The notes beneath the pieces were generated by a model that saw only the letters and a program-made list of their open reading frames with translations, was not told the origin of the DNA and did not search any database. Shown one piece after another: positions 35,935-45,578 of a DNA stretch of 64,000 bases. The first letter of the stretch is position 1. Each line of letters begins with the position of its first letter. The translations under genes were made by a program, and so were the position numbers. The DNA lies in NCBI GenBank assembly GCA_041391485.1, contig JAWKNY010000004.1:1-64000 (forward strand), written 5' to 3'. This DNA is from JACKAF01 sp041391485. GTDB taxonomy: Bacteria; Bdellovibrionota; FAC87; UBA2466; JACKAF01.

Positions 35935-37200
35935 CTAGGTACCAATGTCGTGGCGAAAGTGCATACCGCGCCAGTGAATCCGCGAGAGATTGCTATAGAT
36001 GCGATCCCGCGCCTTATCCAAATCAGTTTCCAAGCAACCCACGCCCAGTACACGCCCGCCTTTGGTCACAAGCCCGCGGCCGTTTTTCGCAACACCAGAG
36101 TAAAAAAGTGTGACGCCCTTATCGAACTCGGACGATTTCTCGATGCTATCTCCCTGAGCGGTGGGGCCAGGATAACCTTCGGCCGCGGCCACAACGTAAA
36201 TCGAAGTCGACTCTTCGACATCCGGCCTTGCACAGTGAGAAAGCTCTCCTTTTGCGGTGGAGATCAGTAGCTGAAGAAAATCACTCTTGAGTCGCGGGAG
36301 TGTAGCTTGAGTTTCGGGATCGCCAAACCGGACGTTGAACTCAAGTACGTTGGGAGTGCCCTTGTCATCGAGCATTACTCCAATAAAGAGCGCGCCACGG
36401 AACTCCATTTTTTCGGCTTCCAGCTGCGCGAGCAACTTGCCAATGACGTTCTTTGTAATGCGGGTCTCAACCTGGGGTGTGAGAAAAGGCGAGGGAGACA
36501 CACAGCCCATTCCGCCCGTGTTGGGGCCAATGTTTCCATCACCGACACGTTTGTAGTCGGTGGCCGTCGGGAGCGGCACAAAATTATTGCTGTCGCAAAG
36601 CCCAATGTAGCTGACTTCGCGGCCTTCCAGGAACTCTTCGATCAGAATGCGTTGGGGATCTTTTCCAAACTCTTTTTCGATGTAGACACGTTGGCTAAAG
36701 TGCAGCACGTCCTCGGGATTCTGCGCAATGACCACGCCCTTACCGGCGGCAAGGCCATCCACCTTCAAAACCACGGGCCATACGTCTCGGCCGTGGGCAA
36801 AAGCTTCCAGCGACTCCGGCGAATCTACAATCTGAAAAGAGGCCGTTGGAATTCCGGCTCGCTGCATGAACTGCTTCGCAAAAATCTTGCTGCTTTCAAG
36901 AAGTGCCGCTTCCTTGGAGGGGCCCACCACTAGAAGTCCTGCGCGGCGAAACGCATCCGCGTAACCTTGGGCGAGAAGCGCTTCCGGCCCGACGACGACA
37001 AGTTCCACCTGGTGGGCTTGAGCGGCCCGGACCAGGCCGTCGAGATCGCTGACTTCGATACCGGGAAGTGCGGGAAAGCCCGAAGACTGGGTGCCCGCGT
37101 TGCCGGGGTGAAGAAAAACCTTCTCCGCTTCCGGGCTTTGGGCGATCTTCCAGGCGAGTGCGTGTTCGCGACCGCCACTACCAAGTACAAGGATATTCAT
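35935..37200 (-). CDS. purD: Phosphoribosylamine-glycine ligase
   Basis: PurD makes GAR, step 2 of purine synthesis. The ATP-grasp protein reads MNILVLGSGGREHALAWKIAQS, VVGPEALLAQGYADAFR, PVVLKVDGLAAGKGVVIA, EEFLEGREVSY, PNTGGMGCVSPSPF and VLEFNVRFGDPETQ. Length 421 residues, standard. ATG 37200. It is on the minus strand with purH further upstream and kal-purM-purN elsewhere, so the purine genes are spread across the window. Confidence 0.97.
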   Translation of the reverse strand: MNILVLGSGGREHALAWKIAQSPEAEKVFLHPGNAGTQSSGFPALPGIEVSDLDGLVRAAQAHQVELVVVGPEALLAQGYADAFRRAGLLVVGPSKEAALLESSKIFAKQFMQRAGIPTASFQIVDSPESLEAFAHGRDVWPVVLKVDGLAAGKGVVIAQNPEDVLHFSQRVYIEKEFGKDPQRILIEEFLEGREVSYIGLCDSNNFVPLPTATDYKRVGDGNIGPNTGGMGCVSPSPFLTPQVETRITKNVIGKLLAQLEAEKMEFRGALFIGVMLDDKGTPNVLEFNVRFGDPETQATLPRLKSDFLQLLISTAKGELSHCARPDVEESTSIYVVAAAEGYPGPTAQGDSIEKSSEFDKGVTLFYSGVAKNGRGLVTKGGRVLGVGCLETDLDKARDRIYSNLSRIHWRGMHFRHDIGT

Positions 37201-37248
37201 TAGTTAGGACTCCCTCGCGCTTAAGCGCTTCGATCGGGCGGCACTGTA

Positions 37249-38940
37249 TCAAAAATTGAGGGATTCTTCTAGGGCTGGGATGTAGTTCGGGTGGAAGTTG
37301 AGTAGGTTGCGGATTTCGGCTTCCGCTTCCTCTACGTGGTTCGTTCTCTTGAGGAAACTCGCATACGTCAGACGTCCAATCGCCGACTTGGGCTCGAGCA
37401 GTAGCGCGCGTTTGAAGTCTTCTTCGGCCTCCTGAATTCTACCCACCCGCAGCTCCGCTTCGCCGCGCAGGAGGTACGCGTAGTAGCCGAACTCAGAAAG
37501 GTTTGCCGGGAGAGTGAGCAGGGCTTTGCTCAGCACGCTGGGAGACGCGTTGTTATCGAGCTGAACTTTGAGAGCGAGGACGCGGCTGGTGAGATCGCCT
37601 TTCTCCGCCATGCGCAGCAGGCGTTCGCCGTCAGGGCTGTTGGGCCCGTTTTTTAAATACGAAATATAAGTTTTGCCGAGCTGCTGAAGCTTTCTGGAGC
37701 CACTTTTCATGACCTCCATGAAAGCGCCCTCGTACTCGTCATAATTGATGGGCTCCTGATAGAAACCTAAAGGGGGTGGCGAATTGATTTCGTAGTGCGG
37801 ATCGCGCGCGAGCATTTTTTGCAGGGTGTTTTGCGCCGCGAGAGGTTCTCGAATGCCGACTAGGAAAAGCGAAAAGTAGATGTAGTTAAGCCAGCGATCT
37901 TCTGCGGTTTGCACGGCCGTCATGAAGGCAAAGCGTGCCTCTTGCATGTCTGAAAGCGCTGCTCGGGCGCGTCCTTTATAGATGTGGATCAACCACATAT
38001 CGGGTGCTTCAAGCTCTGCAAACTGGAAGTACTCAAGCGCCTTTTTATACTTTTCCTGTTTCAAGTACGCGCGCCCGAGGTTAAACCGAGCGGCGGCATT
38101 TTTTGGGTCGATCTGAAGCGTTTCCTGAAAATGGTTGGCGCCGAAGTCGCCGATGTCCTGGCTGAGTTTAATGTAGCCGAGCCACAGGTTGGCTTCCGCT
38201 CGGATGTTGGGAGCGGCTTTGGATTCCACCAGCTGTTCCAGAAGCTTTTTGGCTCTAGGGATGGATTCGCCTTCGGTGATAAGCAGCGCTGCGTAGGGTA
38301 CCTGATAAGCCACGTCGTTACTGGGTTTGCGCTTTTGGTGATAGGTCCGCAATTTATCGAGAGCGACCTTGCGCTGCCCGAGCTTGATGAGCTGTTGCAC
38401 TTCTCTTAAGAAAGGACTCTCCGTCGTCACCGGAGGCAAGCTTTGGCGTGAAGAGCTGGGTGCATCGGACGTCTGTTCACTTTTGCGAAAGAGAGCCACC
38501 CACACAAGCGAACCCGCTACGATGAGCACAATAAGCGGGCGAACAAAATTTCTACCGGCGCTTTTGTAGACAGGCTGCTGCGGGAAATTCTGCACGGGCT
38601 GCTGAACGTTCTGCGGGTAGGGCTGCGGATCTTCTGTCACCAGCTTCAATGCAGCGTTGCTCTGTGAATTGGTGAAGGCGTGCGATCCAGTGGTCGCTGT
38701 CGGCGTGACGGAAACAGATTCCGTGACCGCGCGGCTTTTGGTCATCGTCTGCGTGAACTCGTCCGTGTCCCGGTGAACCAGTGCTTGCGCCGAGATCCAA
38801 GCCCCCTGAGAGGGCGCGATCTCATCATCGGGAGAGAAGGTATTCTTTCCCATCTCCTCCAAAAGTTGCGCTTGCAGGTACGGCCCAAGGATTTCTCCCA
38901 TCCGTGTACGTACCATCCAGGTTGTTTTTGCCTTCGCCAT
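37249..38940 (-). CDS. GYF_2/TPR membrane protein
   Basis: Residues 1-55 form a GYF_2-type domain (TWMVRTRMGEILGPYLQAQLLEEM, ISAQALVHR). A Gln/Pro-rich linker follows, then one membrane segment (PLIVLIVAGSLVWVALF) at about 134-150. The remaining 400 residues are tetratricopeptide-like helices: AAARFNLGRAYLKQEKYKKALEYFQFAE, AYLLRGEAELRVGRIQEAEEDFKRALLLEP, RLTYASFLKRTNHVEEAEAEIRNLL. A cytoplasmic GYF_2 domain with a periplasmic TPR is a common layout in Bdellovibrionota. The partner is unknown. Confidence 0.8.
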   Translation of the reverse strand: MAKAKTTWMVRTRMGEILGPYLQAQLLEEMGKNTFSPDDEIAPSQGAWISAQALVHRDTDEFTQTMTKSRAVTESVSVTPTATTGSHAFTNSQSNAALKLVTEDPQPYPQNVQQPVQNFPQQPVYKSAGRNFVRPLIVLIVAGSLVWVALFRKSEQTSDAPSSSRQSLPPVTTESPFLREVQQLIKLGQRKVALDKLRTYHQKRKPSNDVAYQVPYAALLITEGESIPRAKKLLEQLVESKAAPNIRAEANLWLGYIKLSQDIGDFGANHFQETLQIDPKNAAARFNLGRAYLKQEKYKKALEYFQFAELEAPDMWLIHIYKGRARAALSDMQEARFAFMTAVQTAEDRWLNYIYFSLFLVGIREPLAAQNTLQKMLARDPHYEINSPPPLGFYQEPINYDEYEGAFMEVMKSGSRKLQQLGKTYISYLKNGPNSPDGERLLRMAEKGDLTSRVLALKVQLDNNASPSVLSKALLTLPANLSEFGYYAYLLRGEAELRVGRIQEAEEDFKRALLLEPKSAIGRLTYASFLKRTNHVEEAEAEIRNLLNFHPNYIPALEESLNF

Positions 38941-39058
38941 AGGACAATAAAGTTCATCTATCTTTTCGGAATTTTTGAAGAAAAGCCTTACAGCAAAGGC
39001 ACGCGGGATCGTCGATTATTTAGCTGTTATTTCAGGTGCTTAGCGCTTGGGTTCGGGA

Positions 39059-40567
39059 CTAATGTCGGAAGTGGCGCCGGCCGGTAAAGACCATCGCGAT
39101 GCCCAGTTCGTTGCAGGCCTCGATCACTTCAGCGTCCCGCTTGGAGCCGCCCGGTTGGACAACGGCGCCGATGCCCCGGCCCCGGAGCAAATCGATATTG
39201 TCCCGGAACGGAAAAAACGCATCCGAGGCCAAAACGGCTCCTTCGGTGGGCCCTTCGCATTTTTTCAGCGCGAGTTCGACGGCGTCCACGCGGCTCATCT
39301 GGCCGGCGCCTATCCCCAGAGTGGAGAGGCTGCGGGCGAGCACGATGGCGTTGCTCCGCACGTGTTTGCAGACGAGCCACGCAAAGCGCAAGTCCGCCAT
39401 CACTTCATCGGGAACCTCTTGTTCCGTGACCGTTCGCCACTCGGTTTCTTCGGAAAGTCCCACCGGATCGCTTTCCTGCAGGAGCCACCCGCCTAGTGCC
39501 GGGCGCACGTCCACTTGGGGCGCGGAGGGTTTCCCCCACTCCAGAACGCGCAGGTTCTTTTTCTTTGAAAAGACTTCCAAAGCGTCGGGCTCAAACGAAG
39601 GCGCGAGTACTGCTTCCGCAAAAAACTCGGTCATCCCTTCGGCCGCTGCCTTGTTGATGGGGTGGGTGCTGGCAATGATTCCACCGAAAGCGGACTTGGG
39701 ATCGCATTCAAGCGCTTTGTTGAATATCTGTTCGATCTTGTTGTGACCAGAAGCTACTCCGCACGGGTTATTGTGCTTCACAATGGCTACCGTCGGTAAA
39801 TTGTGTTCAGCAGCAATACGCCACGCCGCCTCAAGGTCCAATAAATTGTTGTAAGAAAGCTCTTTGCCCTGAAGTAGTTTCCAATTGGGTTGGCCACACC
39901 AGACTGCTTTTTGGTGCGGGTTTTCGCCGTACCGAAGTTCCTGTTGCGGCAGTAGGGAAAGGGTCGCCGGAAGCGTCTTTTGTTCCTTCCACGTTCCCGC
40001 AATCAAACTGTCGTAAGCGGAAGTCCTGCCAAAGCTTCTGGCCGCGCATCCCTTGCGGTACTCGAGACGGGTCCCACCTTGCTGGCTGTGAAACTCCGTC
40101 AGAAATCCCGGGTACTCGGAGGGATCCGAGAGAATAGTAACCGAGCGAAAGTTTTTTGAGGCGGCGCGGATCAGCGAAGGCCCACCGATATCCACATACG
40201 AGGCTTGCTTGGCATCGTCTGCCTCAAGGTACTCGTGGAACGGGTAGAGATTTACGACGACGAGATCAAAGAGCGGCACCTCGTGTGTCTTCGCTTCTTC
40301 CATATCCGAAGCCATCTCGCGACGGGCTAGCACGCCACCAAAAATTCTAGGGTGTAGGGTTTTCACCCGACCCTCCATCATCTCCGGAAACTGAGTCAAA
40401 GACTCCACTGCCGTGACTTTGAGTCCCGCCTCCTCAAGGTATTTTGCGGTGCCGCGCGTCGAATATAGCTCGACTCCAGCGGACGAAAGGGCGGTGCATA
40501 GCTCGGAAAGACCCGTCTTGTCTGAAACGCTGATGAGAGCTTTTTTTATGGGGCAGAGTTCGGACAT
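39059..40567 (-). CDS. purH: Bifunctional AICAR formyltransferase / IMP cyclohydrolase
   Basis: PurH does the last two steps of IMP synthesis. The N-terminal IMPCH domain has KKALISVSDKTGL, STRGTAKYLEEAG, EMMEGRVKTLHPRIFGGVLARR and VVVNLYPF. The AICAR transformylase part has RYGENPHQKAVW, IVKHNNPCGVA, AFGGIIAST, GIGAGQMSRVDAVELAL and AVVQPGGSKRDAEVIEACNELGIAMVFTG with the RHFRH end. Length 502 residues. It is uninterrupted, which contrasts with the broken purM and supports sequencing error there. Confidence 0.97.
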   Translation of the reverse strand: MSELCPIKKALISVSDKTGLSELCTALSSAGVELYSTRGTAKYLEEAGLKVTAVESLTQFPEMMEGRVKTLHPRIFGGVLARREMASDMEEAKTHEVPLFDLVVVNLYPFHEYLEADDAKQASYVDIGGPSLIRAASKNFRSVTILSDPSEYPGFLTEFHSQQGGTRLEYRKGCAARSFGRTSAYDSLIAGTWKEQKTLPATLSLLPQQELRYGENPHQKAVWCGQPNWKLLQGKELSYNNLLDLEAAWRIAAEHNLPTVAIVKHNNPCGVASGHNKIEQIFNKALECDPKSAFGGIIASTHPINKAAAEGMTEFFAEAVLAPSFEPDALEVFSKKKNLRVLEWGKPSAPQVDVRPALGGWLLQESDPVGLSEETEWRTVTEQEVPDEVMADLRFAWLVCKHVRSNAIVLARSLSTLGIGAGQMSRVDAVELALKKCEGPTEGAVLASDAFFPFRDNIDLLRGRGIGAVVQPGGSKRDAEVIEACNELGIAMVFTGRRHFRH

Positions 40568-40674
40568 AGTTTCCTCGAAGTTTTCGTGCCTACGGCCTTC
40601 ACCACCATTGACAAGCCTTTGAAACCCTTAGTTAAATCGAAGGGCTATGACCCCAGTGGGGCGGAAAGGTGCAA

Positions 40675-42051
40675 ATGGAGTTTCACAACAACATCCTTGA
40701 GGCTATTGGTAATACACCATTGGTTAGATTAAATCGAGTTGCAAGTCGGGTTAACGGCGAGCTGTATGCGAAGTGCGAGTTTACCAATCCGGGCGGTTCC
40801 ATCAAGGATCGCATTGGTTACTACATGGTCGAGCAGGCTGAGAAGAACGGTGAAATTCGTCCTGGCGGGACGATCATCGAAGCGACTTCTGGAAACACGG
40901 GAATGGGGCTTGCGATTGCAGCGGCCGTGAAGGGCTACAAAAGTATTTTCGTGATGCCGGACAAAATGAGCGAAGAAAAACGGCAGAACTTGAGAGCCTT
41001 CGGTGCGAAGGTGGTGATCTGCCCGACGAATGTCGCACCCGACAGTCCAGAGTCGTACTACAGCACGGCTCGTCGACTGGTGGACGAGACCCCGAATTGC
41101 TACTACGCAAACCAGTACCACAATCTCTTAAACCGCGAGACGCACTACTACACGACTGGGCCTGAAATCTGGAAACAAACGGGCGGCAAGTTTGACGCCA
41201 TCGTGATCGGCATGGGCACCTGCGGGACAATCTCTGGAATTGGACGCTACTTAAAGGAAAAGAATCCTAAGATCAAAGTGATTGGCGTGGACCCAAAGGG
41301 CTCCATCCTGAAGGACTTCCACGAAACCGGTAAAATGGTTGAAGCCCATGGCTATGTGCTTGAAGGCATCGGCGAAGACATCATCCCGCAAAACTGCGAC
41401 TTCAAGGTAGTGGATCAGATCATCCGTATCGAGGACAAAGAGAGTTTCTTGATGACCCGTGCGCTTCTTACGCAGGAAGGCGTTTTTGCCGGCATGTCCA
41501 GCGGCGCCGCTGTAGTGGGTGCCCTGAAGTACATGGCGAGCAAAGACAACCCGGGGCGCGTGCTAGTCGTTTTGCCCGATTCCGGTAACCGCTATCTCAG
41601 CAAAGTCTACAACGACGCGTGGATGATCGAGAACGGGTACATGGAGCCGAACAATGGCAAGACAATCCGCGATCTCATTACGTCCTTGCACAAGCAAAAG
41701 CAGGTCCTGTCCGCTAAGCCAGAGGATCAAATTGGTTCTGTCGTAAATACCATGCGTGACAAAGGTGTTTCGCAGATGCCCGTCTTCAAGGATGGCAAGC
41801 TCGTCGGAAAAATCACCGAAACGGCGCTGCTACGTCCCTTATTCCAAGGTGTGGTGAAGCCCACTGACACTATTGAGGCTTTGGTGGACCGTCACTACAC
41901 ACTGGTGCGAATGGATCAACCCATTGAAGATTTGAACAACATCTTCACCAATGAACGCTTGGCGATGGTGGAAGAGAACAACGAGATCCATTACGTTTTG
42001 ACTAAGATCGATCTCATCAGTTATCTGAGCCAATTGTCCGGAGGCAAATAG
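40675..42051 (+). CDS. cbs: Cystathionine beta-synthase with CBS domain pair
   Basis: The PLP domain (about 1-330) has NTPLVRLNRV, the PLP lysine in TNPGGSIKDRIGYYM, ATSGNTGMGLAIAA, NQYHNLLNRETHYYTTGPEIW and VIGMGTCGTISGIGRYL. The C-terminus carries two CBS motifs (VNTMRDKGVSQMPVFKDGKLVGKI and LNNIFTNERLAMVEENNEIHYVLT). It lacks the heme-binding N-terminal region of animal enzymes. ATG 40675 follows GGAAAGG at a good distance; GTG 40669 is too close to that site. Its stop overlaps the next gene. Confidence 0.94.
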   Translation: MEFHNNILEAIGNTPLVRLNRVASRVNGELYAKCEFTNPGGSIKDRIGYYMVEQAEKNGEIRPGGTIIEATSGNTGMGLAIAAAVKGYKSIFVMPDKMSEEKRQNLRAFGAKVVICPTNVAPDSPESYYSTARRLVDETPNCYYANQYHNLLNRETHYYTTGPEIWKQTGGKFDAIVIGMGTCGTISGIGRYLKEKNPKIKVIGVDPKGSILKDFHETGKMVEAHGYVLEGIGEDIIPQNCDFKVVDQIIRIEDKESFLMTRALLTQEGVFAGMSSGAAVVGALKYMASKDNPGRVLVVLPDSGNRYLSKVYNDAWMIENGYMEPNNGKTIRDLITSLHKQKQVLSAKPEDQIGSVVNTMRDKGVSQMPVFKDGKLVGKITETALLRPLFQGVVKPTDTIEALVDRHYTLVRMDQPIEDLNNIFTNERLAMVEENNEIHYVLTKIDLISYLSQLSGGK

Positions 42052-43217
42052 TGAGCGAATTGAGCAAGCAGGGATTTAGTACGAAGGCAGTGCATGCGGG
42101 AGTGGTCCCCGATCCATCGACCGGGGCGATCATGACTCCCATCTACGCAACGAGCACTTACGTGCAGGCTTCGCCCGGTAAGCACAAGGGCTACGAATAC
42201 AGCCGCACGGGCAACCCAACGCGGCGTGCGCTCGAACAATCGCTGGCCGCGCTTGAAGGCGGGCAGTTTGGTTTTGCGCTTTCCTCTGGTTGCACGGGCG
42301 TGGATCTTTGCATGCACTTGCTGCAGCAAGGGGATCACGTCATCAGCGTTGATGATGTGTACGGCGGGACCGCACGTTTGTTTCGGACCGTTTGGGCGCA
42401 CCACGGTTTGGATTTTGACTTTGTCGATCTTGCCAACCAGGCGCTCGGGGATTTCATCAAGCCCAATACCAAGATGGTGTGGATCGAGAGTCCGACCAAT
42501 CCCATGCTCAAAATTATCGACATCCGAAAAGTTGTCGAAACAGCCGCCAAACACCAGGCCCGGCCCTTGGTCGTTGTGGACAACACCTTTGCGACTCCGT
42601 ACTTCCAGCAGCCGCTGGCGCTCGGGGCTGACATTGTTCTACATAGCACGACCAAGTATTTGAACGGGCACAGTGATGTAGTGGGCGGCGCCCTTGTTAC
42701 AAATGATGATAAGCTCGCGGCCCGACTCGCCCACTTGCACAATTCGCAAGGTGGCGTCCAAGGCCCTTTTGACTCCTGGCTTGTCCTGCGTGGGATTAAA
42801 ACGCTGGCGCTGAGAATGGCACAACACGAGAAGAGTGCGCTAGAAATTGCCAAGCGCCTTGAGGCTCACCCTCAGGTAGAGAAAGTAATTTTCCCCGGCC
42901 TCTCTTCACACCCTCAGCATGAAGTCGCCAAAAAGCAGATGACAGGATTTGGTGGGATGATCACCTTTTTTATTCGGGGTAACCTGGATAACTCTCGCCG
43001 GTTCTTGGAGCAACTGAGACTTTTCGGTTTGGCGGAAAGCTTAGGTGGCGTGGAATCACTCGCCGAGCACCCGGCTATCATGACCCACGCATCGGTACCT
43101 GCTGAGACGCGCGCCAAACTGGGTATCTCTGACACGCTCGTGCGATTGTCGGTCGGAATCGAGAACCTGGAAGATCTTTGGGTGGATCTGGATAGTGCGC
43201 TCAAAGCGAGTGCTTAA
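42051..43217 (+). CDS. Cystathionine gamma-lyase/synthase (Cys/Met metabolism PLP enzyme)
   Basis: The product is a Cys/Met PLP-dependent enzyme: FSTKAVHAGVVPDPSTGAI, YEYSRTGNPTRRALE, VDDVYGGTARLF, WIESPTNPMLKIIDI, VDNTFATPYFQQPLALGADIVLHSTTKYLNGHSD with the PLP lysine, and GGVESLAEHPAIMTHA. Together with cbs directly before it (GTG overlapping the TAG), the likely role is the reverse transsulfuration step from cystathionine to cysteine. MetB (synthase) is the alternative; sequence alone does not settle it. Confidence 0.9.
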   Translation: MSELSKQGFSTKAVHAGVVPDPSTGAIMTPIYATSTYVQASPGKHKGYEYSRTGNPTRRALEQSLAALEGGQFGFALSSGCTGVDLCMHLLQQGDHVISVDDVYGGTARLFRTVWAHHGLDFDFVDLANQALGDFIKPNTKMVWIESPTNPMLKIIDIRKVVETAAKHQARPLVVVDNTFATPYFQQPLALGADIVLHSTTKYLNGHSDVVGGALVTNDDKLAARLAHLHNSQGGVQGPFDSWLVLRGIKTLALRMAQHEKSALEIAKRLEAHPQVEKVIFPGLSSHPQHEVAKKQMTGFGGMITFFIRGNLDNSRRFLEQLRLFGLAESLGGVESLAEHPAIMTHASVPAETRAKLGISDTLVRLSVGIENLEDLWVDLDSALKASA

Positions 43218-44008
43218 GCAAGCTGCTTGTGCTTTCGGCAGTACCAGATGCCGACTAGCGCCAGCGGGACAAAGCTTAGTGAAATAAACTGAGAGTAGCT
43301 GAAAAGCCCGCCCAGCACGAAACCGCGGTAAGTATCGCCACGGAATATCTCCACGAGGTACCGAAGGAAGCTGTACGCGATAAGAAAATGGAAAATGAGT
43401 TGCCCTTGGTACCGGTGGCGCTTGGCCAACCAAGAGACGTACCCATAGATTAGAAAACACCCGATGGATTCGTAAATCTGCGTGGGGTGCAGCGGTATCA
43501 TTTTTAAATGAACATCCGTGAAAGACTCAGGGTGAGAAAAGGTCACGCCCCAGGGCATCTTGGTGGGCGCACCCCAGCAGCAACCGGCGAAAAAACATCC
43601 CAAGCGCCCAATGCCGATCCCCAAGGCCACACTCGTAGCGGCCAGATCCGCGTACGCAAGGTAATTGATCTTTGTAAGCCGTGTATAAATAACGCCGCAA
43701 ACCAGAGAGAGAATCAGCGCTCCATACAAGGTGTAACCACCATTCCAGATGGCGATGATTTCGGACGGGTGCTGCCAGTAATAGCTTGGATCTTCAAACA
43801 GCACGTGAAACATGCGGGCGCCAATGACGGAAGAAAGCACGACCAGCAAAAATATGTTTTCTACGTGTTTGGGATCGAGCCCCACTCGCTTGGACCGACG
43901 CAAAGCCTCAAAGTAGCCTGCCGAAAAAGCAATGGCGAGCAAGACTCCGTAGGTCGGCGGCTTAAGGTGAATTCCGGCTATGTCCAGATCGAACAGGAAG
44001 GGCCACAT
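43214..44008 (-). CDS. lgt: Prolipoprotein diacylglyceryl transferase
   Basis: Lgt adds diacylglycerol to the lipobox Cys of prolipoproteins in the inner membrane. The seven-helix protein shows GVLLAIAFSAGYFEALRRSKR, GARMFHVLFEDP, GYTLYGALI, GIGIGRLGCFFAGCCWGAPT (Lgt signature region, usually GRIGNFINGE), LHPTQIYE and FLRYLVEIFRGD. It is convergent with the cystathionine gene and its stop overlaps that stop. The 5' end overlaps lnt, putting two lipoprotein-maturation enzymes together. Confidence 0.95.
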   Translation of the reverse strand: MWPFLFDLDIAGIHLKPPTYGVLLAIAFSAGYFEALRRSKRVGLDPKHVENIFLLVVLSSVIGARMFHVLFEDPSYYWQHPSEIIAIWNGGYTLYGALILSLVCGVIYTRLTKINYLAYADLAATSVALGIGIGRLGCFFAGCCWGAPTKMPWGVTFSHPESFTDVHLKMIPLHPTQIYESIGCFLIYGYVSWLAKRHRYQGQLIFHFLIAYSFLRYLVEIFRGDTYRGFVLGGLFSYSQFISLSFVPLALVGIWYCRKHKQLA

Positions 44009-45578
44009 GTTTTGAAAATACCAGAGAAAGAAGGATTAAGATACACACAATCACGAACCAGTCACCGAACAATACGTACACAGTTAGCGGCGGCTCTTTG
44101 GGAATGGGAACAACATTGTTAATAACACCTTCGGCGTAAACCGGCGTCGTTTCACTCATGCGCCCCATCCGATCGACGGTGAATGAGATCCCGGTATTGG
44201 TAACTCGAAAAAGCGGAACGCGAGATTCGATGGCGCGGAAGACCGAAAGCGCTGCGTGCTGGTAAGGTTCCGAGGTCGGACCGAACCAGGAGTCATTGGT
44301 AAGGTTGACCACCGCTTGGACTCCGTTGTTTACGACTTTTCTATAGAACGACGGGACAATCGCTTCGTAACAAATCGTCACACCTATTGTGGTGCCGTCA
44401 CGCAGGGTGAATGGATTTTGATCGGTACCTTTTTTGAAGTTGGATACCTGAGGAAACCATAAGTAGAGTTGTGGGTACTGCTCGCCAAACGGAAAGTACT
44501 CACCAAAAGCCAAGAGGATGTTCTTATAGTAGACGTCTCTCTCCAACACCCCGTTCTGTGGATCGAGTAGGTAAGCCGCGTTGTAGTCTCGGAAAACAGC
44601 GGAGTTGAAAGGGTAATAGCCGCCGGTAATGAGCGGAACGCCCCAAAGCTTGACGGCATCCAGAATCTCCAGCGTGTAGACGCCCGCCCCGACGAGGTAG
44701 AACGGCATCGCTGTTTCGGGCCACACGACAAGGTTCGGCACTTCCCCTTGCAACACTTCGTCCGTGAGTGCTTTGTACCGATCGATCACGTAGCGCACGC
44801 GACCTCCGATACCGGCGCGAGCCGCGACCTTGTCCAGCGATCCAATGTTTGCTTGCACCAGGGCGATACGAAAGTCCTTGGTGTTTTCAGGGGCTTCGAG
44901 CTTGCTTTGGAAACTCCAAAGGCTAAAAAGCATCGATACGGCCATTAAGCCGGCGGGCACGAGCGCCGTTGTCCAGCGGAGCTTGAGCTGAGGGTGGCGC
45001 TTGGAAAGAAGCCAGAGCGAAAACGTACTCCCCGCGCTATAAACCATAAAGCTCAGGAACGTGCACCCGGTCCATTCTACGATTTGCACGAGCCACAGCT
45101 GCTTGTACAAGCAGTGGCCCGCATACCAAGGGAAGAGTTTTGGAATTAAGTACTCCACAAGAGTGAAGAGCGCAGGCAAGCCCAGTACGAACCAAAACTG
45201 AATCCAAGCGGGCGACTGTTCGAGTATCGGACGCCGTCGGTTGTACTCTGCCGCCAGCCCGACAAAAAGCGGTAGATTGAGCGCTCCAAAACCGCAGAAG
45301 CCCGCATAGAGGAGCGTTGCCACCGACCAAGGCAAGTTTCCAAAAACGTGGATCACATAGATGACCCAGTAAAACGCGACCAGCATGGCACCCAGCGAAG
45401 CCAGGAATCCCAGCCAAAACCCAGTGCGAAAACGATCGCAGGACAGAATGACACTATTCAAGAGGATAGGAGAGACCAGACAGAGTGGCAGAAACGAAAT
45501 AGGCGGAAAAGCGCCGACCATGCACGCACCGGCCAGAAAGGCCAAGAAGGCTCTATGACTGAATAGCTTTTTCCACAT
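43962..45578 (-). CDS. lnt: Apolipoprotein N-acyltransferase
   Basis: Lnt adds the third acyl chain to lipoproteins. From MWKKLFSHRAFLAFLAG there are several membrane segments, then a nitrilase-like domain with the triad Glu in VVWPETAMPF, Lys in YYKNILLAFGEYFPF and Cys in VTICYEAIVPSF, plus NLTNDSWFG and SRVPLFRVTNTGISF. ATG 45576-45578 is the likely start. A longer frame to 46055 arises only because one base is missing at about 45650 and fuses the upstream SRPBCC gene. The C-terminal end overlaps lgt by 47 bases. Confidence 0.93.
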   Translation of the reverse strand: MWKKLFSHRAFLAFLAGACMVGAFPPISFLPLCLVSPILLNSVILSCDRFRTGFWLGFLASLGAMLVAFYWVIYVIHVFGNLPWSVATLLYAGFCGFGALNLPLFVGLAAEYNRRRPILEQSPAWIQFWFVLGLPALFTLVEYLIPKLFPWYAGHCLYKQLWLVQIVEWTGCTFLSFMVYSAGSTFSLWLLSKRHPQLKLRWTTALVPAGLMAVSMLFSLWSFQSKLEAPENTKDFRIALVQANIGSLDKVAARAGIGGRVRYVIDRYKALTDEVLQGEVPNLVVWPETAMPFYLVGAGVYTLEILDAVKLWGVPLITGGYYPFNSAVFRDYNAAYLLDPQNGVLERDVYYKNILLAFGEYFPFGEQYPQLYLWFPQVSNFKKGTDQNPFTLRDGTTIGVTICYEAIVPSFYRKVVNNGVQAVVNLTNDSWFGPTSEPYQHAALSVFRAIESRVPLFRVTNTGISFTVDRMGRMSETTPVYAEGVINNVVPIPKEPPLTVYVLFGDWFVIVCILILLSLVFSKHVALPVRSGHSRNSP

